NCBI GenBank assembly: GCA_015056055.1
Contig: SVHC01000024.1
Span: forward strand, 1-43,833
Direction of reading: 5' to 3'
Source: Clostridiales bacterium
Lineage (GTDB): Bacteria > Bacillota > Clostridia > Christensenellales > Aristaeellaceae
DNA: 43,833 bases
Shown: one piece after another, positions 43,213-43,833 of the stretch
Numbering within the stretch: position 1 is the stretch's first letter
Layout: each line of letters opens with the position of its first letter
Position numbers and translations under genes: made by a program
The notes under the pieces: generated by a model
Databases searched by the model: none
What the model was told of the DNA's origin: nothing
What the model saw: only the letters and a program-made list of their open reading frames with translations

Positions 43213-43833
43213 ATGGCAGTTATTTCCATGAAGCAGTTGCTTGAAGCAGGCGTCCATTTCGGACATCAGACCCGTCGCTGGAACCCGAAGATGGCTCAGT
43301 ACATCTTCACCGAGCGCAATTCCATCTACATCATCGACCTTCAGAAGACCGTTAAGAAGATCGACGAAGCCTACATGTTCATCCGTGACATCGCTCTGGA
43401 AGGCAAGGATGTTCTGTTCGTAGGTACCAAGAAGCAGGCTCAGGAGTCCATCGAGTCCGAAGCAAAGCGCTGCGGCATGTACTTTGTAAACAACCGCTGG
43501 CTGGGCGGCACTCTCACCAACTTCCGCACCATCCGTACCCGTGTCGAGCGTCTGAACGCTATCGATCGTATGGAAGCTGAAGGTCAGTTCGACGTTCTTC
43601 CCAAGAAGGAAGTTGCTAAGCTGATCGGCGAGCGCGAAAAGCTTGAAAAGAACCTGGGCGGCATCCGCGAGATGACCAAGCTGCCGGGCGCAATGTTCGT
43701 TGTTGACCCCCGCAAGGAGCGCATCGCTGTTGCTGAGGCTCGTATCCTGGGTATCCCGATCGTTGCTATCGTTGACACCAACTGCGATCCCGACGAGATC
43801 GACTACGTTATCCCCGGTAACGACGACGCTATC
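43213..43833 (+). CDS. rpsB: 30S ribosomal protein S2 (partial, runs off the window)
   Basis: The first 207 codons of S2, a small-subunit protein; the reading frame is open to the window end, and the usual length is about 230-260. The N-terminus [26 protein letters not shown] and blocks [31 protein letters not shown] and [14 protein letters not shown] are diagnostic. The ATG at 43213 follows AAGGAGG. tsf (EF-Ts) would be expected next. Codon use is strongly biased, as for highly expressed genes. Confidence 0.98.
   Translation, partial: MAVISMKQLLEAGVHFGHQTRRWNPKMAQYIFTERNSIYIIDLQKTVKKIDEAYMFIRDIALEGKDVLFVGTKKQAQESIESEAKRCGMYFVNNRWLGGTLTNFRTIRTRVERLNAIDRMEAEGQFDVLPKKEVAKLIGEREKLEKNLGGIREMTKLPGAMFVVDPRKERIAVAEARILGIPIVAIVDTNCDPDEIDYVIPGNDDAI

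Overview
The window looks like a chromosomal segment from a spore-forming member of the Clostridia (Firmicutes), roughly 50% GC. The reasons are a SigG forespore sigma factor, a T-box leader before thrS, a CIRCE operator before htpG, strong purine-rich ribosome binding sites, many TTGACA-N17-TATAAT-type promoters, and the gene groups rplS-rbgA-rnhB and dprA-topA-trmFO-hslVU. Nearly all the DNA is coding. I see no phage, insertion sequence, transposase or CRISPR array.

Layout, left to right. A tRNA-Ala(CGC) (minus) and a secreted propeller-like protein (plus) leave from divergent promoters. A tightly overlapping minus-strand sugar operon follows: PfkB kinase, D-lyxose isomerase-family cupin and mannitol dehydrogenase-family enzyme. 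Next, on the plus strand, is a nucleoside/sugar-type ABC transporter (ATPase plus two permeases, no binding protein) with a trailing alanyl-tRNA editing protein. An independently controlled SDR dehydrogenase of sorbitol-6-phosphate dehydrogenase type comes after it. A small AT-rich orphan gene, an M29 aminopeptidase and a GH36 alpha-galactosidase lie on the minus strand, followed by a nucleotidyltransferase fused to an eroded phosphomannomutase.

From about 29.3 kb down to 16.9 kb runs one long minus-strand operon: yraN, a giant double-module membrane glycosyltransferase, comM, dprA, topA, trmFO, hslV, hslU. It has a promoter at the yraN end and a terminator after hslU. Then come an orphan MetQ-type lipoprotein and htpG with its CIRCE element. 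An unassigned 757-residue AAA-type ATPase (minus) diverges from addB, which is followed on the plus strand by sigG, rplS, rbgA and rnhB. The window ends with thrS (minus, T-box controlled) diverging from rpsB, which runs off the end.

The gene set mixes housekeeping functions (translation, ribosome assembly, DNA processing and topology, protein quality control) with carbohydrate metabolism (sugar kinase, isomerase, dehydrogenases, alpha-galactosidase, nucleotide-sugar enzyme, glycosyltransferase). The least explained item is the AAA-type ATPase at 32342-34615, which has its own consensus promoter and an N-terminal domain I cannot place. Other points worth checking are the CIRCE hairpin that may also terminate that gene, the degenerate mutase domain, the double GT-C glycosyltransferase, and candidate leader RNAs or operators before rpsB, the SDR gene and the sugar operon.
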